Shown here: positions 1-7,835 of the stretch, piece after piece | Layout: each line of letters opens with the position of its first letter | Position numbering within the stretch: position 1 is the first letter of the stretch | Virus record (IMG/VR): IMGVR_UViG_3300050821_008244 | Span: 1 to 48,383 of that record | Origin: a virus | Length of the DNA stretch: 48,383 nucleotides | Reading direction: 5' to 3' (one strand) | Notes under the pieces: model-generated | The model's database searches: none | Told to the model about the DNA's origin: nothing | Seen by the model: only the letters and a program-made list of their open reading frames with translations | Position numbers and translations under genes: made by a program

Positions 1-190
1 TCCAGTACGTTATACCAATTTCCTCGACCTCTGTCAAGGTCCCTTTTTTGCGACGGACCCAGCAGTCGACGGACATAATCGTCTTGCCGACCATCCACCG
101 GGCGATCGGCGGTGCCTCGGTGATGATCATTTTGTCGTTGACAACGAGACCGAAACATGCATAAGGAATGTCCACTCGATAGAGGCTCAT
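1..190 (-). CDS. Hypothetical protein, 3' end outside the window
   Basis: An open frame of 63 codons begins with ATG at 190 and runs off the left edge without a stop. The ATG overlaps the TGA of the upstream methyltransferase gene (ATGA), the same coupling seen between most genes of this block. The visible part starts MSLYRVDIPYACFG and contains a Trp- and Lys/Arg-rich stretch (DCWVRRKKGT). I do not recognise the family. It belongs by position to the sugar/methyl-modification group of genes that precedes it. Confidence 0.65.
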   Translation of the reverse strand, partial: MSLYRVDIPYACFGLVVNDKMIITEAPPIARWMVGKTIMSVDCWVRRKKGTLTEVEEIGITYW

Positions 191-762
191 GGCTTTGTCC
201 AGTACCAGATCGAGCCGGGTCCACGCTGGTGATCAGGCAGAAGCTCTCTGACCGCCCAGATGACGCCGGGATTTTCAGTCCGTTCTCCGTTGTTCGTGAA
301 GTATGGTTCCTGTGCGGACGAATAGTCGTGTCCAGCAAGGACTCCCCCAGTCTGCAACAACGGAAGCCACGCTTGGATGTCCTTCTTTACATTCGTGTAG
401 TCGTGAGAGGCGTCGATGAAGATGAAATCGAACTGGCAGTGCCTCAGTCTGGCCGCAGCTTCGAGGGAGGGCATGACCATCATGCTGTGAACTCTGTGTG
501 GGACATTCTTTTTGAACTCTGCAACCATACCCTCGACGCCCAGCTCTTTCGCTAACTCGACGCCGGGGGCTTCAAACGTGTCGACGACGGTGATGTAGCC
601 CGACGTGTTGTCCGCCATTGCTCGAGTCGAGCGTCCGAGGTAGCAGCCGATCTCTGCGATGTAGATCGAGTGCGACGCTTGTTCTGCTAGCCAGGACAGC
701 TCTGCTGCAGTCATCCATCCCGGAACGTTTAGAGCATTCTTGATGTCAATGAACTTCATCAT
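187..762 (-). CDS. Class I SAM-dependent methyltransferase (Methyltransf_24-like)
   Basis: The 191-residue protein is a Rossmann-fold methyltransferase by its motifs. It has a SAM-binding motif I at about residues 36-43 (AEIGCYLG), an acidic residue ending the second strand (VVDTF, Asp61), and FIFIDASHDY near residues 113-122 followed by a GGVLAGHDY loop. This pattern matches the Methyltransf_24 type often found beside glycosyltransferases, where members act on sugars or small molecules; the substrate here is unknown. It overlaps its neighbours by 4 bases on each side and follows two glycosyltransferases, so a role in decorating a glycan is the simplest inference. Confidence 0.85.
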   Translation of the reverse strand: MMKFIDIKNALNVPGWMTAAELSWLAEQASHSIYIAEIGCYLGRSTRAMADNTSGYITVVDTFEAPGVELAKELGVEGMVAEFKKNVPHRVHSMMVMPSLEAAARLRHCQFDFIFIDASHDYTNVKKDIQAWLPLLQTGGVLAGHDYSSAQEPYFTNNGERTENPGVIWAVRELLPDHQRGPGSIWYWTKP

Positions 763-1529
763 CGTCTCCCTGAGTATTGCCGACCCTCACCTGCGAGGAA
801 ATCTGTCACTGGCACGAGCCTGAGAGGACCCGCATGCTTCAATGTGGCACCGGTAGAGGGCCCGCCGGGGTCCCCTTGTATTGCATGACGGTAGCAGTCC
901 TCCGCTTGGTTGTTCGGATCGACTGAATTGTACCACTGATAGTTGACCATCCGTTCTTCTGCAATCATGGCCGAATAATGCCACAGAGCAACTGATGTGT
1001 CTCTGACGTCAAACCCGGTGGACGCAGGAAGCTGTCCGCAGTGCATATTGCCGCCCCACGACGTCCTCGTGTAGGTCACTTTTCTGTCCGGTGCGACGAA
1101 TGCCCGGGGCATGTCACAGCGACCGTAGCAGCCATCAAGCCGTAGCGTGTCCCGATCATTCCAGTAGTAGAGAATCTTCATGCGGAGAGCGTTGCCGGTA
1201 GTAGATCTCGCCGCTGCGTTCAATTTTTCAGGTCCGTCCTTCTCTAGAACTTCATCTCCGTCGAGGAAGAGAATCCACTTAGAACTAGGCCACATGTCCA
1301 TGGCCTCGTTCACAAGGAACTCTTTGTCTCTAGCCTCGTCGAGCGTGTTCGGGAATGGAGAATCGATGACCTCGACCTTGGGGCTTGTACGTATCGCAAT
1401 GTCTGCTGTGTGATCAGTAGAATGGTCATCAAACACAACTATGTGCTTGCACAGCGGGAGCTGCGACAACAAAGATTCACGGATGTAGCGAGCTTCATTC
1501 TTTACTCGCATGACTCCTAGCCATTCCAT
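759..1529 (-). CDS. Family 2-like glycosyltransferase (GT-A fold)
   Basis: A 256-residue GT-A glycosyltransferase. It opens with the nucleotide-sugar-binding strand and the DDHSTDHT loop (Asp34, Asp35), and has the metal-binding DxD as FLDGDE (Asp90-Gly-Asp92). The N-terminal KNEARYIRESL is typical of family 2 enzymes that extend glycans. The start at 1529 has GGAGGA just upstream and lies inside the end of the preceding gene (13-base overlap). Donor and acceptor cannot be read from the sequence. Its neighbours (another glycosyltransferase, a methyltransferase and a HAD protein) suggest one glycan-making or glycan-modifying pathway. Confidence 0.88.
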   Translation of the reverse strand: MEWLGVMRVKNEARYIRESLLSQLPLCKHIVVFDDHSTDHTADIAIRTSPKVEVIDSPFPNTLDEARDKEFLVNEAMDMWPSSKWILFLDGDEVLEKDGPEKLNAAARSTTGNALRMKILYYWNDRDTLRLDGCYGRCDMPRAFVAPDRKVTYTRTSWGGNMHCGQLPASTGFDVRDTSVALWHYSAMIAEERMVNYQWYNSVDPNNQAEDCYRHAIQGDPGGPSTGATLKHAGPLRLVPVTDFLAGEGRQYSGRR

Positions 1530-2209
1530 ATGTCCTCCAGAGGCTTACCGCCCCATTTCGCCATGAATCGCTCACGATTGCGGGCCCCGGCGGCACCGTA
1601 GCCATTTTGAAACGTCCTGATAAACGAAGTCGAACACGACTGTCTGTCATAGCCATGTTGAATCGAGGTGTGCCCAGTGACCGCCAACTCGTAGCCAGCT
1701 TTGCGAGCCGTGACGCAGTAGTCGACATCTTCGTAACCATAGCCATCGCTGTATCGCTCGTCGAGGAAGCCGATGTTGTCGATGACTTCTCGCTTGATGT
1801 AGACGCAGACGAATGCAAGGAAGTGAGGCGTCGTGATGATAGTCCCTCCGGGAACATCTGTTTGCGGTACCTGACCTCCGCCGACGATCTTAGGAGACAC
1901 GATGCCGTAGGTCTTCGAAGAGTATGCAGCCTCGTAGAGTCTCTGCACCGTCTGCGGGTCCGGGAAAGTGACATCGTCGTTTACGATCATGACGTCACCA
2001 AAGCATGCCTTGATGCCGATGTTGGCAAAACGTGCGAAGTTGAATTCCCCCTCAGGTGTAAATACGTGCCAGCCGCCGGTGTCCGGGAAGGGAATGTCGT
2101 TTCCTGTGCGAATAAGAACCTTTTGGATCGGGTTGAACTTCTGCACGCTCTCATTGAATCGTGCGAAGATGTCTCGGTACTTGGACAAAACGACAATCGA
2201 CACGCTCAT
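1517..2209 (-). CDS. Family 2-like glycosyltransferase (GT-A fold)
   Basis: A 230-residue protein with the layout of a short family 2 glycosyltransferase. It has an N-terminal beta strand (SVSIVVLSKY), the donor-binding acidic pair in MIVNDDVTF (Asp78, Asp79), and a late GYGYEDVDYCVTARKAGYEL segment. That segment matches the [E/D]D catalytic-base region of rhamnosyl- and galactosyl-transferase-like enzymes. It sits between a small gene of unknown function and the second glycosyltransferase with 4- and 13-base overlaps, so the genes are translationally coupled. Substrate unknown. Confidence 0.88.
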   Translation of the reverse strand: MSVSIVVLSKYRDIFARFNESVQKFNPIQKVLIRTGNDIPFPDTGGWHVFTPEGEFNFARFANIGIKACFGDVMIVNDDVTFPDPQTVQRLYEAAYSSKTYGIVSPKIVGGGQVPQTDVPGGTIITTPHFLAFVCVYIKREVIDNIGFLDERYSDGYGYEDVDYCVTARKAGYELAVTGHTSIQHGYDRQSCSTSFIRTFQNGYGAAGARNRERFMAKWGGKPLEDIWNG

Positions 2210-2424
2210 AGATTCACCATCATTTCGTTGAATACCGTTTCCAGTCTCTGCATCTCAGAGACACGCATGTAACCGATTGAGAGTTGTCTTTCTTTCCCGT
2301 TGGGAAATCGCACATAGAATCCGTGTCTGCGTCCTCTGGGAGTGACATATGTCCCACGGTCCTCTGCCGCCTTGCCCTTCAATTCAATAGGTTTTCCGTC
2401 ATCGTATTCGATTGAGACAATCAT
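2206..2424 (-). CDS. Small conserved-looking protein of unknown function
   Basis: A 72-residue protein rich in charged residues and glycine (FYVRFPNGKERQLSIGYMRVSEM) with no membrane segment. It overlaps the gene on each side by 4 bases, which supports it as a real coupled gene. No family recognised. The short beta-strand-like pattern would fit a small SH3-like or accessory domain, but this is only a guess. Confidence 0.6.
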   Translation of the reverse strand: MIVSIEYDDGKPIELKGKAAEDRGTYVTPRGRRHGFYVRFPNGKERQLSIGYMRVSEMQRLETVFNEMMVNL

Positions 2425-3650
2425 TTCTTCCTCCGTTGCAACTCACGGAAAATGTAATCGTGCTCTGCCGCAAACAGTGTGTGGTTCCAGCCTAGGTCCT
2501 TGTCCCATTCAGCATAGGCATTGAGGATCATCTGGGCACTGGATTTCAGTGTGCCAGAATCTATGCAGAACAGTCCATTGATGTCGTAGTTCTTGGAGAC
2601 CTCGAGCATGTGTGCGAATGCGTCATGCATCACGGTGATGACCGGAAACGTGCCCCACGGAAATCCGGTCGGATTAGCAAACACCGGGCTTCCGGAATCA
2701 TCGACGTCAGAAATCATTGGATGGCGTGCATAGTTCGCAGGCTCGAAGCCGACAGGATTGCCCTCGACGAAATTGATGAAGTCCCCACGACTCGGTGCCA
2801 TCTTCTCTTGTACTTGTTCTTGACCGGCGACCTTGACATGTGACAGTACTACGATTGGCGTCGAAGGGGACTCCGTCTGTGCGACGAGCCTTTTGAGACT
2901 CCAACCAGTGCCGTTGAGGTCGACGATGAGGCTGCGATGTTTTGTCAACCAAGAGTTGACGTACTTGAGGTAGGCTTCGCTTGGAAACACCCGTGGAAGA
3001 CGACCAGAGTAGAAATATTGAGCCTCGAGTCCCTTACCACGGCGACGAAATATCTCCTGTGCGAGTGTGACCCAGAGACAAGCGTCTCGAGACGACATCA
3101 AAGCCATTTCCCGATTGTTCACGGTCATGCAGCGTTCGAGAAAGATCGTCGCTAGGAGTAGAAATGGAAAATTGACTGCGATCTGCAGTTCTTGGAATCG
3201 CATGTACTGTTCGTAGACTTGAATCGTCAGGCGGGCTTCACGAGCCATTAGCCCGAGGCTAGAATTGATACCATACAAAACTTTCTCTGCCTGAACCGGG
3301 GCACTCAACTGATAGTGCGTGGCAGTGATACCGAACTGCTGTGGCATCAGGAAATCGCTGTGCTTGTTGTCGCCGGTGTGATGAGTGACACCGCTTGCCT
3401 TGAGACCGGGCCAAATTTTCCCGTTCGCTTTGTCCTGTGGCGTGACGATCAATTTGTTATTGAGTCCTGTTACAGATTTTAAAATACGAGCAGCCTTTTC
3501 TGCATCGTAGTAATCCGAAACCACCACATCATCTGGCTGCACCTGCATGACATTCATTGTCACAGGAAAATGAGAACCATCAGGTTGATCTCCTGCGGGC
3601 TGAGTTCCTCTGCCTGCAACTAATGTATCCCACATGTCCCAACTTTTCAT
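2421..3650 (-). CDS. HAD-superfamily protein (COG5610-like)
   Basis: The 409-residue protein carries the marks of the HAD hydrolases that accompany glycosyltransferases (COG5610 type). The first motif is DMWDTL with the candidate nucleophile Asp5. A VVSDYYD segment follows (motif II region), then a Lys in KANGKIW, then HTGDNKHSD, the acidic motif IV. A helical middle and a long C-terminal half of unknown fold follow; COG5610 proteins likewise have a large C-terminal extension. It may be a phosphatase on a sugar or lipid phosphate. The position between homing-type endonuclease and sugar genes supports a link to the glycan pathway, by inference. Confidence 0.75.
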   Translation of the reverse strand: MKSWDMWDTLVAGRGTQPAGDQPDGSHFPVTMNVMQVQPDDVVVSDYYDAEKAARILKSVTGLNNKLIVTPQDKANGKIWPGLKASGVTHHTGDNKHSDFLMPQQFGITATHYQLSAPVQAEKVLYGINSSLGLMAREARLTIQVYEQYMRFQELQIAVNFPFLLLATIFLERCMTVNNREMALMSSRDACLWVTLAQEIFRRRGKGLEAQYFYSGRLPRVFPSEAYLKYVNSWLTKHRSLIVDLNGTGWSLKRLVAQTESPSTPIVVLSHVKVAGQEQVQEKMAPSRGDFINFVEGNPVGFEPANYARHPMISDVDDSGSPVFANPTGFPWGTFPVITVMHDAFAHMLEVSKNYDINGLFCIDSGTLKSSAQMILNAYAEWDKDLGWNHTLFAAEHDYIFRELQRRKK

Positions 3651-4054
3651 ATCGCCGCCTTCCTAGCCGCCCACGCACGCTTGTTTGCTTCTCCAATTTT
3701 ACGACGATGCTCCTCTGACTTTGGATTGCAGCATCCGTTTAGTTGGGGATTACCTAACATTGGATTGCCTTCCCCGTTTTCAAATCTATAATGCGTCTGT
3801 CTTGAGTTTTCTCTCTGAACTTTTCTGTTTGCCCACCTTACATTTCCGGGTTCATAGTGTCCGTCGTTGTTTTTACGATCAAGAGTCAAACCCTCAGGTC
3901 GTGGGCCTAGTTCTGCAAAGAACTGTTCAAACGATATGAATCTGAATTCGATCCCACGCCCTTTGTAGTTGTAGTAATTAGGGGAATTTGTATCTGACGA
4001 ACACCTTTGTTTCGCATTGTTGTAGGCCGTTCTTTCAGGAGAACGTTTTGCCAT
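3647..4054 (-). CDS. HNH/AP2-type homing endonuclease with NUMOD3-like tail
   Basis: About 135 residues. The N-terminal half (KRSPERTAYNNAKQRC, then YYNYKGRGIEF, then LDRKNNDGHYEPGNVRWA) is the typical zinc-free HNH/AP2-like module of freestanding phage homing endonucleases. The tail NPMLGNPQLNG followed by SEEHRRKIGEANKRAW matches a NUMOD3 DNA-binding repeat. Two adjacent ATGs exist (4057 and 4054). The second lies about 5 bases after GGAG and is preferred. It overlaps the HAD gene by 4 bases. A freestanding selfish gene inserted in the operon is the likely origin. Confidence 0.8.
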   Translation of the reverse strand: MAKRSPERTAYNNAKQRCSSDTNSPNYYNYKGRGIEFRFISFEQFFAELGPRPEGLTLDRKNNDGHYEPGNVRWANRKVQRENSRQTHYRFENGEGNPMLGNPQLNGCCNPKSEEHRRKIGEANKRAWAARKAAI

Positions 4055-4062
4055 CATGTCTC

Positions 4063-4713
4063 CTAAATCTCAAACACCTGACAGGCGTTGACCGGCTGAT
4101 AAGCCTCATCGCAGATCGCTACGTTGTGAAACATCGTTTTTGGCAACAACGGGTCGACATGAAATCCATAGCTGCCGTGAATGTGTCCAAAGATGTGATG
4201 CTTCGGTTCGATCTTGTGGTGCACAATGAGGTCTGTCAGCTCACTGTCGCCGAGATGGTCAGTCTTACCGGGGACTGCTTGGTCCAGAACCGCTCCCGGA
4301 GGGCCATGCGTGATCAAAACATCAAGGTCTTTCGGAATTTTGTGCCAATGCAGCGGTGTCAGCGTCCCTCGTGGGACGTTGAATGCCCAGTCGTAGAACC
4401 AAGGCGTGTATGGCGATCCCCAGATCGTGCGTCCTTCAATCGTCACACCCTCGTCGATAAGAAAGTGCGTAGTCGACACTTCGTTGAGCATGTCTTCGCA
4501 GGGACCTGGTTGGGTCTCGCAAGCGAAATCGTGATTTCCTGGTACGAAGATCTTGTACTTGTGTGGAAGTTCGTTCCACCAGTCGGCAAATTTACGGAAC
4601 TCTCTGCCGCTGCCTCGACCGAGAGCGTCACCGGCGAACAGCAAAATATCTCCGTCTGGAACTACGACAGAGTTGTGCCGATTGTGAGTGTCGCTGAGTG
4701 CTACTGCTTGCAT
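4063..4713 (-). CDS. Calcineurin-like metallophosphoesterase
   Basis: The 216-residue protein has the full set of metallophosphoesterase motifs in order: SDTH near the N-terminus, GD (LFAGDALGRG), GNHD (VPGNHDFA), THGPPG and GHIHG. These supply the two-metal site that hydrolyses phosphodiesters or phosphomonoesters. Length and the THGPPG motif resemble the MPPED/UPF0046 type. It is one of two such enzymes in this block (the other at 6835-7452). A role in processing nucleic-acid ends or small nucleotides is possible but not shown. Confidence 0.9.
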   Translation of the reverse strand: MQAVALSDTHNRHNSVVVPDGDILLFAGDALGRGSGREFRKFADWWNELPHKYKIFVPGNHDFACETQPGPCEDMLNEVSTTHFLIDEGVTIEGRTIWGSPYTPWFYDWAFNVPRGTLTPLHWHKIPKDLDVLITHGPPGAVLDQAVPGKTDHLGDSELTDLIVHHKIEPKHHIFGHIHGSYGFHVDPLLPKTMFHNVAICDEAYQPVNACQVFEI

Positions 4714-4940
4714 GGTCCTGTCTTTTCTAAATCCTTGGGATAACTGCCCCAGCTAGTCTTCGATTGTTCCTGAGGACCGTTGCGTCGAATCTCTGACGCA
4801 ATATCAGCATTTCCCCAGAACTGACGACCGCTGGTTTCAAATTCTCGGGCGATCTTCTCACGAAGTGTCACCTCGATACGAGTCAGAGTTTCAAGATCAA
4901 CACTACCGTGATAAGCTGTCCCTGCTGGTTCGTATGCCAT
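4701..4940 (-). CDS. Small hypothetical protein
   Basis: 79 residues, with a strong GGAGG just upstream of the ATG at 4940. It overlaps the end of the peptidase gene upstream and the start of the phosphoesterase downstream. The sequence is helical in the middle (ETLTRIEVTLREKIAREF) and charged at the end. No family recognised. Confidence 0.6.
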   Translation of the reverse strand: MAYEPAGTAYHGSVDLETLTRIEVTLREKIAREFETSGRQFWGNADIASEIRRNGPQEQSKTSWGSYPKDLEKTGPCKQ

Positions 4941-5544
4941 AGTCCCCTCCTACAAAGATGTGAACACAATGTACTTCTTCAATGACTCTGACCGCTCCGA
5001 GGCTGCGATAGTACATCAGTCGCAACATGAGCCAGCGATATTCCTTATGACCCATACGGCGTCCAAGGTCCACTGTCGTACCTCGTTGATGAGTAGACGC
5101 AGCGTCACCGGCAATGGCTGCGGCATTTTTGTTGTGTCTTCGCAGGCGTAGCTGATAGTCCGCAGGTCTAATTGCGGAGTCGACCTTGAGCCTGTGTCGA
5201 GGGAATTGCTCATGAAACTCTCTTGATAGGATCTCGACAAAAGCCACCGTCTCGGGCCTCGCATACCTGCGTTCTCTGGGAAGTGTCCTAGAGACTTCCA
5301 ACCATTTCGAGTCGACAAAGGGGACGAGAACTCCGTATAGCTCTGCCTCATTGACTTCCTCCTGGTTGTTGTATTGGACGGCGTACATGCGATCGGCATC
5401 GACGTTCTCCGAACGTATCGAGTCCGATGTTGCTGGGAAGATTTTGTGTTTCTGATTGTCCTTGTGTGACAGTCCGTGGCATGGAACCGTTGCAGTGAGG
5501 GCAAATCCAAGGAAACTGAACCATACGATTTGTCGTGTGTTCAT
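4903..5544 (-). CDS. M15/DUF5715-like peptidase with N-terminal export signal (probable lysis enzyme)
   Basis: Starting at the second ATG (5544), which lies 6 bases after GGAG, the protein has 213 residues. Residues 1-24 form a hydrophobic signal-like segment (VWFSFLGFALTATV). The C-terminal half carries the zinc-peptidase pattern of the DUF5715/peptidase M15 type: AIRPADYQ..., then STHQRGTTVDLG (Ser150, His152, Asp159) and EEVHCVHIFV (Glu189/190, His192, His195). Such enzymes cut peptide bonds in peptidoglycan, so it is a good candidate for an exported endolysin. Its first 197 bases are also read in another frame as a zinc-ribbon gene (5348-5578). A Cys at residue 22 is not in a convincing lipobox. 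Confidence 0.78.
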   Translation of the reverse strand: MNTRQIVWFSFLGFALTATVPCHGLSHKDNQKHKIFPATSDSIRSENVDADRMYAVQYNNQEEVNEAELYGVLVPFVDSKWLEVSRTLPRERRYARPETVAFVEILSREFHEQFPRHRLKVDSAIRPADYQLRLRRHNKNAAAIAGDAASTHQRGTTVDLGRRMGHKEYRWLMLRLMYYRSLGAVRVIEEVHCVHIFVGGDYGIRTSRDSLSR

Positions 5545-5578
5545 AGACATCTCCGCAACTGTAGCAAGTTATTTCCAT
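5348..5578 (-). CDS. Zinc-ribbon protein overlapping the peptidase gene out of frame
   Basis: 76 residues. Residues 1-31 form a clear zinc ribbon: CYSCGD, then about 18 residues, then CPHCNG. The ATG at 5578 overlaps the stop of the acetyltransferase gene and follows GAGGAAGAG at suitable spacing. The rest (residues 32-76) has no recognisable fold and reads over the signal-peptide region of the peptidase in a different frame. The two CxxC pairs and ribosome site argue that it is translated; the tail may be a by-product of the overlap. Confidence 0.55.
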   Translation of the reverse strand: MEITCYSCGDVYEHTTNRMVQFPWICPHCNGSMPRTVTQGQSETQNLPSNIGLDTFGERRCRSHVRRPIQQPGGSQ

Positions 5579-6012
5579 CTCTTCCTCATGAGCAACCCGT
5601 CGGCATCGATGTAGTAGTTGTACATCACTAATTCGACAATAAACCCAGCCTTGAGATACATGATCTGGGCTCCGATGTTGTCCTGCTTGACTGTCAAACC
5701 TACCATACGATGCCCACGGTCATATGCGTCATTGGTCACCGCCTTCAGCAGTCCTTGCCCGTACCCGCACTTTCTGGCATACGGATCAACTGCCATTGAG
5801 AACAGCCAGGGTGCGTCGTACCTCTCAGTGACGATTGCATATCCAACTGGCTGACTATCTTGTGGTATCGACAGAAATAGTCTACCAGATTTGACAGCGT
5901 TCCGCAAGTGGCTTTCCGGAGGGACCTCTACACCTGTGAAACTGTCACGAGTCAAACTGTTGACATATAGAATATCGCCCTCTGTCGGGTTCTCAATCAA
6001 CTTGACACTCAT
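5569..6012 (-). CDS. GNAT-family N-acetyltransferase
   Basis: 147 residues with the GNAT fold markers. The acetyl-CoA pyrophosphate loop is FSMAVDPYARKCGYGQGL (Arg/Gln-x-x-Gly-x-Gly) near residues 95-105, followed by the helix and the NIGAQIMYLKAGF strand-helix typical of motif B. The acceptor (protein amine, antibiotic or small molecule) cannot be told. It is coupled to the upstream gene by a 4-base overlap. Confidence 0.9.
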   Translation of the reverse strand: MSVKLIENPTEGDILYVNSLTRDSFTGVEVPPESHLRNAVKSGRLFLSIPQDSQPVGYAIVTERYDAPWLFSMAVDPYARKCGYGQGLLKAVTNDAYDRGHRMVGLTVKQDNIGAQIMYLKAGFIVELVMYNYYIDADGLLMRKRWK

Positions 6013-6650
6013 CTGATTCTCCTGCCCTTCTTCTCAGGGGCAACCTTCGGTGTCGACTGTTCGACCACAGGCGGTTTGCTTTTTTTCTTTTCCTCACCTT
6101 TTATCTGGGCGAGAAGCTCGTCGACCGTCAACCCTAGACTTTTCGCCATCTGCTCCATCTTCATTTGAACGATGTCAGTTGGATCTTTTTGCAGCGGCAG
6201 AATTCCCCATTTAGTGATCGGCACGACCTTGATATTTTGAAAGTCTTGGTTCGTTTTCTGTTTTTTCTTCCATTCGTTCAAGTATTGCTGTTTAAATTCG
6301 GAGACTTTCTCATTCTGAAATTTGGCACCCGAGTTTCCAAGGGATTTGATATTGCTGTTGCCAAACTCTTTTTCCATCTTGAGAACAGACGTCGCATTGA
6401 TTGGGTGTGCGTGCGTCTTGATATATTCCTGAAGAGAGTGCGGCACAGATGATCCACCCTTCAGAGTGGATTCCATAGCCTTGTAGACCGTTCCGCACTG
6501 CGAGCAGGAGATTGGAAGTACCCAATCGTCGGCAGTGGTATTCCATGTCCAAGAACCGACTACAAGCTTTCCGGAAGGGCTAGCGGCCCGGCATAGAGCG
6601 AGCATATATACTCGACTCAGGACCGTACCGTTGTTGTTGTCGGGTTTCAT
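6009..6650 (-). CDS. Lys-rich protein of unknown function with a CxxC pair
   Basis: 213 residues. It has a CSQCG pair near residue 49, a long charged helical section rich in Lys/Glu/Gln (FKQQYLNEWKKKQKTNQ), and a basic disordered tail ending KKGRRIR. This composition fits a nucleic-acid-binding or structural accessory protein. No family recognised. Overlaps with both neighbours place it in the same transcription unit. Confidence 0.55.
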   Translation of the reverse strand: MKPDNNNGTVLSRVYMLALCRAASPSGKLVVGSWTWNTTADDWVLPISCSQCGTVYKAMESTLKGGSSVPHSLQEYIKTHAHPINATSVLKMEKEFGNSNIKSLGNSGAKFQNEKVSEFKQQYLNEWKKKQKTNQDFQNIKVVPITKWGILPLQKDPTDIVQMKMEQMAKSLGLTVDELLAQIKGEEKKKSKPPVVEQSTPKVAPEKKGRRIR

Positions 6651-6838
6651 CCGAACAGCTTATCAATGCACATATTCAATGTCAAGCCAGAAATGGTTGC
6701 CACCAGACCGGAAACGGCCATAGGGACCCAGTTGGATTCGAACAGAAATACGAGCATGCATCCCCAACAAAGAAGCATCGTCGCAAAGGAAAAAAATCCC
6801 AGAACTATAACACCTAACTCCTGTCTTATAGTCATCAA
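6647..6838 (-). CDS. Small two-helix membrane protein (holin candidate)
   Basis: 63 residues with two hydrophobic segments, about residues 9-32 (VIVLGFFSFATMLLCWGCMLV) and 36-56, separated by a short loop with one acidic residue. Size and topology are compatible with a class II holin, and the probable lysis peptidase lies about 1.1 kb downstream. The charged C-terminal tail usual for holins is very short here, so this is only a candidate. It could also be any small inner-membrane protein. Confidence 0.55.
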   Translation of the reverse strand: MMTIRQELGVIVLGFFSFATMLLCWGCMLVFLFESNWVPMAVSGLVATISGLTLNMCIDKLFG

Positions 6839-7452
6839 TGTGATCCCTCCGGAAGATGGTCAGTCGGGAAGTCCTTACCCGTCCAAACCTTCTTTATGAC
6901 ATGATGAGGTTTTCGCTTCTCCATTTCCCGTCGGACTTCGTCCAGCGAGAGAGGGGCAAATTTGCAGATCGGATTGTCGACGCCGACGTCGAAGGACTGT
7001 CCCAATTCAGGCAGCTCAGCGTGACTGTGTCCGTAGAGTTGCCACGCACCCTTGTGGCTCCCACGCCATGTCCTCATTGCATAGTGGCACAGAGTCAGAC
7101 GTTGTTTATTCGAGACCTTCATGTCCTTGTAGAGGACGATTTCCTTGAAGAACGGTTTGAATGCGTCGAGATTCTCTTCAATGAGTTCGTCATGGTTACC
7201 GAGTACGAGAGAATGACTGCCGTTAAGTGCGTACATGATCTGCGTGCACTCACCGATCGACATCGTATTCCAGAACAAGTCGCCGAGATGCCACGTCATC
7301 GTGTGCTCAGCCATTCCAGGCGTCACCCGGGCGTTGTGCCGATTGATGAAATCTCGAGTTTCTTCTTCAATATTTTTGTAAGGGCGACCGACGTACGTGA
7401 TCATATTCTTGTGACCGTAGTGCTCGTCGCTTGTAAAAAACAGATGTGGCAT
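6835..7452 (-). CDS. Calcineurin-like metallophosphoesterase
   Basis: 205 residues with all motifs: FTSDEHYGHKN (Asp9, His11), HLGDLFW, LGNHDE, LCHYAM and YGHSHA. The N-terminal SDEHYGH and the WRGSHKGAWQLYGHSH region match small phage/bacterial phosphoesterases common in phage replication blocks. Substrate unknown. It is not closely similar to the second phosphoesterase at 4063-4713, so the two likely have separate origins. Confidence 0.9.
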   Translation of the reverse strand: MPHLFFTSDEHYGHKNMITYVGRPYKNIEEETRDFINRHNARVTPGMAEHTMTWHLGDLFWNTMSIGECTQIMYALNGSHSLVLGNHDELIEENLDAFKPFFKEIVLYKDMKVSNKQRLTLCHYAMRTWRGSHKGAWQLYGHSHAELPELGQSFDVGVDNPICKFAPLSLDEVRREMEKRKPHHVIKKVWTGKDFPTDHLPEGSH

Positions 7453-7679
7453 CAGATTTCTCCCAACCCCGATGACAGCCTGAGCATCTTTTCTGATAAC
7501 TGCCTCTTTTTGATCAAAAAGAACCGTACGTTGCTTTCATGCTCGGCCAAGTAGCCCAACCCCTTGCTGAGTTTGAGCTGAATTTTGCTGTCCAAATCCG
7601 CCATGTAGTCTTCATGGAACTTCTGCTTCTGTTCCGGCGTCATGAGCAAATCTGGAGCACGCATTGGAAAATCAAACAT
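7452..7679 (-). CDS. Small helical hypothetical protein
   Basis: 75 residues, strongly helical and charged (TPEQKQKFHEDYMADLDSKIQLKLSKGL). The stop codon shares one base with the start region of the phosphoesterase that follows. No family recognised. Confidence 0.6.
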   Translation of the reverse strand: MFDFPMRAPDLLMTPEQKQKFHEDYMADLDSKIQLKLSKGLGYLAEHESNVRFFLIKKRQLSEKMLRLSSGLGEI

Positions 7680-7685
7680 ATGACC

Positions 7686-7835
7686 TCACAGGTACAGAGT
7701 CGTCCAACAGATGCAACCGGCGAAAAACCAGTACGCTGCGTGTCGGTAGTCACGGGCTATCAGGTAAGCGAGTGCGACAGCGAAGTCTTCTGCTGCCAGC
7801 ACGCCCACAATGACTCGAGCTATTTTATGGGACAT
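7686..7835 (-). CDS. 49-residue single-pass membrane protein
   Basis: A short frame of 49 codons starts with ATG at 7835, inside the last codons of the reductase gene, and ends at TGA 7686-7688, just before the next gene starts at 7679. The product (starting MSHKIARVIVGVLAAEDF) has two hydrophobic stretches, residues 8-26 and 33-49, with charged residues between (ARDYRH). It fills an otherwise empty gap in a tightly packed operon, which supports it, but no clear ribosome site precedes it. It may be read by coupling to the reductase stop. Confidence 0.5.
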   Translation of the reverse strand: MSHKIARVIVGVLAAEDFAVALAYLIARDYRHAAYWFFAGCICWTTLYL

